From: Anaerolineaceae bacterium
GTDB lineage: Bacteria > Chloroflexota > Anaerolineae > JAAYZQ01
Assembly: GCA_012514775.1 (NCBI GenBank)
Contig: JAAYZQ010000473.1
Location: 1 to 6,636, forward strand
DNA length: 6,636 nucleotides
Direction: 5' to 3'
Both the position numbers and the translations under genes were made by a program. Shown here piece by piece: positions 5,398-6,636 of this stretch. How positions within the stretch are numbered: position 1 is the stretch's first letter; each line of letters begins with the position of its first letter. The notes under the pieces were generated by a model. It made no database searches. It worked only from the letters and a program-made list of their open reading frames with translations, and was not told the DNA's origin.

Positions 5398-5467
5398 CAG
5401 GTGCTGGTCGCAAGCCGGGCCGGGTCGTTTTTCTCGCTGTCGCGTTGATCGACGAGCCGTCCTGCAA

Positions 5468-5490
5468 GCCAGGGACGGCCCGGCCCTGGC
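5468..5490. repeat. 7-bp inverted repeat in the intergenic region
   Basis: GCCAGGG (5468-5474) and CCCTGGC (5484-5490) are perfect arms around a 9-nt loop, in the 270-bp gap between two converging genes. No T-run follows in either direction. I see no gene in 5386-5621. A TTTTT at 5428-5432 lacks a clear stem before it, so the plus-strand terminator of the MR/MLE-family gene is not resolved. Confidence 0.45.
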
Positions 5491-5621
5491 ATCGCCGAGA
5501 AACGAGCGTGTGCCATCGCAAGACCCGGCGTGCTCGTGGCCCGGGAAGTTGTGCGCTACTTCCCACTACCGGCCGATCTGCCGGCTCGCCAGAAAACACG
5601 AGCCCCTTCCCAGAACAAACT

Positions 5622-5655
5622 GCCCGGGAGGGCCTGCCGCAAGGCTCTTCCGGGC
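5622..5655 (-). terminator. 14-bp stem-loop abutting the stop of the dihydrofolate-reductase-like gene
   Basis: Arms 5622-5635 and 5642-5655 pair over 14 positions with a 6-nt loop. As plus-strand RNA all positions pair, two of them as G-U. As minus-strand RNA two become A-C mismatches. On the minus strand the hairpin begins directly after the stop codon and is followed by AGTTTGTTCTG, a weakly T-rich tail, so it probably terminates that gene. Its better pairing on the plus strand means it could also act on transcripts converging from the MR/MLE-family gene. Confidence 0.5.
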
Positions 5656-6255
5656 CTATCCGCTAAACGAGCCGAGCCTGACTTCCCCGTCCCTCTTGTA
5701 AGAAGCAACGACCACGCCGCTGGGTGTTGTCCTTGATTCCGTCAGTCTGAAGGCTGCGGCTGCGGTTCCCTCTCCAAACAACCGCTTGCCCTTGCCCAGG
5801 GTAACGGGGAATGTCTTTAACCACAGCTCGTCGACCAGATCGTTGGCCAGCAAAGCCTGAATGAGCTCACTGCTTCCATGCACCTGCAGCGTGGGGCCAT
5901 CTTGCCGCTTTAGCTTCGCAATCTCCTCAACCACATTGCCATGGATGCGAACCGTCTCTTCCCAGTCGGTTTGAATTGCCTGGCTGGAGACGACGTACTT
6001 TTTGGCCTTGTTGATGGGCTCATCGCTGCTTTGCAGGGGCCAATACGAGGCAAAGATCTCGAACGTCTTTCTGCCCAGCAGCAGATCGAACGGCTGGCTC
6101 ATCTGTTTCGTCATCTCTTCGCCCAGGGCTTCGTCAAAGTAGGGCACCGTCCAGCCCTCAAGATCAAAGCCGCCCGAAGGGTCTTCACCTTTGCCGCCGG
6201 GAGCCTGCATGACACCGTCAAGGGACACGAACGTCAAAACAATTAGTTTTCTCAT
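5656..6255 (-). CDS. RibD C-terminal-like / dihydrofolate reductase family protein
   Basis: The 199-residue protein belongs to the dihydrofolate-reductase-like fold family that includes the reductase domain of RibD and the small stand-alone YyaP/YwjB proteins. Members bind NADPH; most stand-alone ones have no assigned substrate. Landmarks are MRKLIVLTFVSLDGVMQAPG (1-20), L-L-L-G-R-K-T-F-E (58-66), K-Y-V-V-S-S (86-91), Q-V-H-G-S-S-E-L (124-131), and L-V-D-E-L-W-L...P-V-T-L-G-K-G-K-R-L-F (140-160). This is full length for the stand-alone type and lacks the RibD deaminase domain. The start at 6255 matches the usual family N-terminus. The frame is open to an ATG at 6291, but that start would lie at the far edge of the predicted promoter. 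No Shine-Dalgarno precedes ATG 6255, in keeping with a leaderless mRNA. A riboflavin role is not supported by its neighbours. Confidence 0.9.
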   Translation of the reverse strand: MRKLIVLTFVSLDGVMQAPGGKGEDPSGGFDLEGWTVPYFDEALGEEMTKQMSQPFDLLLGRKTFEIFASYWPLQSSDEPINKAKKYVVSSQAIQTDWEETVRIHGNVVEEIAKLKRQDGPTLQVHGSSELIQALLANDLVDELWLKTFPVTLGKGKRLFGEGTAAAAFRLTESRTTPSGVVVASYKRDGEVRLGSFSG

Positions 6256-6261
6256 GCCGGT

Positions 6262-6291
6262 ATTATACAATACCCTCATCTTTTTTGGCAA
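6262..6291 (-). promoter_or_regulatory. Promoter predicting a leaderless mRNA for the dihydrofolate-reductase-like gene
   Basis: On the minus strand, TTGCCA (6291-6286), an 18-bp spacer and TATAAT (6267-6262) are followed by six bases and then ATG 6255. The expected start of transcription, 7 nt after the -10, is the A of the ATG. The absence of any Shine-Dalgarno fits. The -10 is embedded in a dyad, GGTATT-ATAC-AATACC (6259-6274), where a repressor could bind. Confidence 0.68.
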
Positions 6292-6435
6292 AATTTTCTG
6301 GCCAAGTGCTCAGGCGTGCAGGCAGCCCAGAGCGGGTCCTGGCGAAAGCTGTACATGCCTTACTCTTTCGTGAAGGGAGCACGTTGTCGGCTCAACGAGC
6401 GGCATTTGCGCTCAGATTTTCAGTTCACGTGCGCT

Positions 6436-6636
6436 CTAGAGCAACGAGCGAACCAGTTTTATAGCCTGGGCGGCGTCGTTGCCATAGCCATCGGCTCCGA
6501 TCTGCTCTGCATACTTCTTGGAGACCGGAGCGCCGCCGATGATCACCTTCACCTGGTCGCGCAGGCCCTGACGCTTTAGCTCTTCGATGACGTCCTCCAT
6601 GCCCAGCATGGTGGTGGTCAGCAGGCCGGACAGGCC
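6436..6636 (-). CDS. Corrinoid (B12-binding) methyl-carrier protein, C-terminal part (partial, open at right edge)
   Basis: The minus-strand frame enters from the right edge and ends at TAG 6438-6436, giving 66 residues. The sequence LSGLLTTTMLGMEDVIEELK, then QVKVIIGGAPVSKKYAEQIG and ADGYGNDAAQAIKLVRSLL, is the end of the cobalamin-binding Rossmann domain found in MtbC/MttC/MtaC-type corrinoid proteins. These carry a methyl group on cobalt between a substrate methyltransferase and a second transferase in one-carbon metabolism. The S-x-L element (LSGLL) and the G-G-A-P turn contact the lower nucleotide of B12. The Asp-x-His-x-x-Gly cobalt-ligand motif would be upstream, beyond the edge. The partner methyltransferase gene is probably also off the window. 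It is 180 nt upstream of the next minus-strand gene, which has its own promoter, so they are probably separate units. I see no clear terminator in 6292-6435. Confidence 0.9.
   Translation of the reverse strand, partial: GLSGLLTTTMLGMEDVIEELKRQGLRDQVKVIIGGAPVSKKYAEQIGADGYGNDAAQAIKLVRSLL

Noticed and set aside
4958..5701. 247-codon plus-strand frame overlapping the MR/MLE-family 3' half and the following gap
   Set aside because: Ser/Arg/Pro-rich off-frame translation typical of high-GC DNA; it has no motif and overlaps a certain gene.

Overview
The window is GC-rich bacterial DNA with mixed gene orientation and no rRNA, tRNA, CRISPR array or intact transposase. High third-position GC, an AGGAGG-type ribosome binding site, sigma70-like promoters, and the mix of a type I restriction gene, an enolase-superfamily enzyme and a corrinoid methyl carrier suit a free-living, metabolically versatile bacterium. 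A Chloroflexota-like (Anaerolineae/Caldilineae) source is my guess, but the sequence alone does not prove it. The AbiEi-like gene and the dihydrofolate-reductase-like gene look less GC-rich than their neighbours, and both have AT-rich promoters.

Left third (1-2540): the C-terminal part of a type I restriction enzyme R subunit (hsdR, plus strand) runs in from the left edge. Behind it on the minus strand lies a defence-type remnant. It has an AbiEi-family antitoxin/regulator gene with a consensus promoter and a strong inverted-repeat operator, two stem-loops after its stop, and then the first 26 codons of a NYN-domain (PIN-like RNase) gene cut off by a stop. No AbiEii toxin gene follows the antitoxin, so it appears to be an orphan.

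Middle (2600-4160): a plus-strand integral membrane protein fuses a PAP2 phosphatase domain to a VanZ-like domain. Its first catalytic motif carries Gln where Lys is usual, and its last ~60 residues look like read-through into debris. The next ~420 bp hold no convincing gene, but contain antisense protein-like scraps, a near-consensus plus-strand promoter and a 19-bp perfect inverted repeat.

Right third (4159-6636): that promoter and a strong Shine-Dalgarno lead into a mandelate racemase/muconate lactonizing enzyme family protein, probably an acid-sugar dehydratase or epimerase. It is followed by 270 bp of structured intergenic DNA. Then, on the minus strand, come a complete RibD/dihydrofolate-reductase-like protein whose promoter predicts a leaderless mRNA, and the C-terminal 66 residues of a corrinoid (B12-binding) methyl-carrier protein running off the right edge.

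No single operon links these genes. The window reads as an accessory region: a restriction/toxin-antitoxin edge followed by unrelated metabolic and membrane genes separated by decayed sequence. The most unusual items are the orphan AbiEi with its operator and NYN stub, the PAP2-VanZ fusion, the hairpin leader upstream of the enolase-superfamily gene, and the leaderless promoter built into a dyad.
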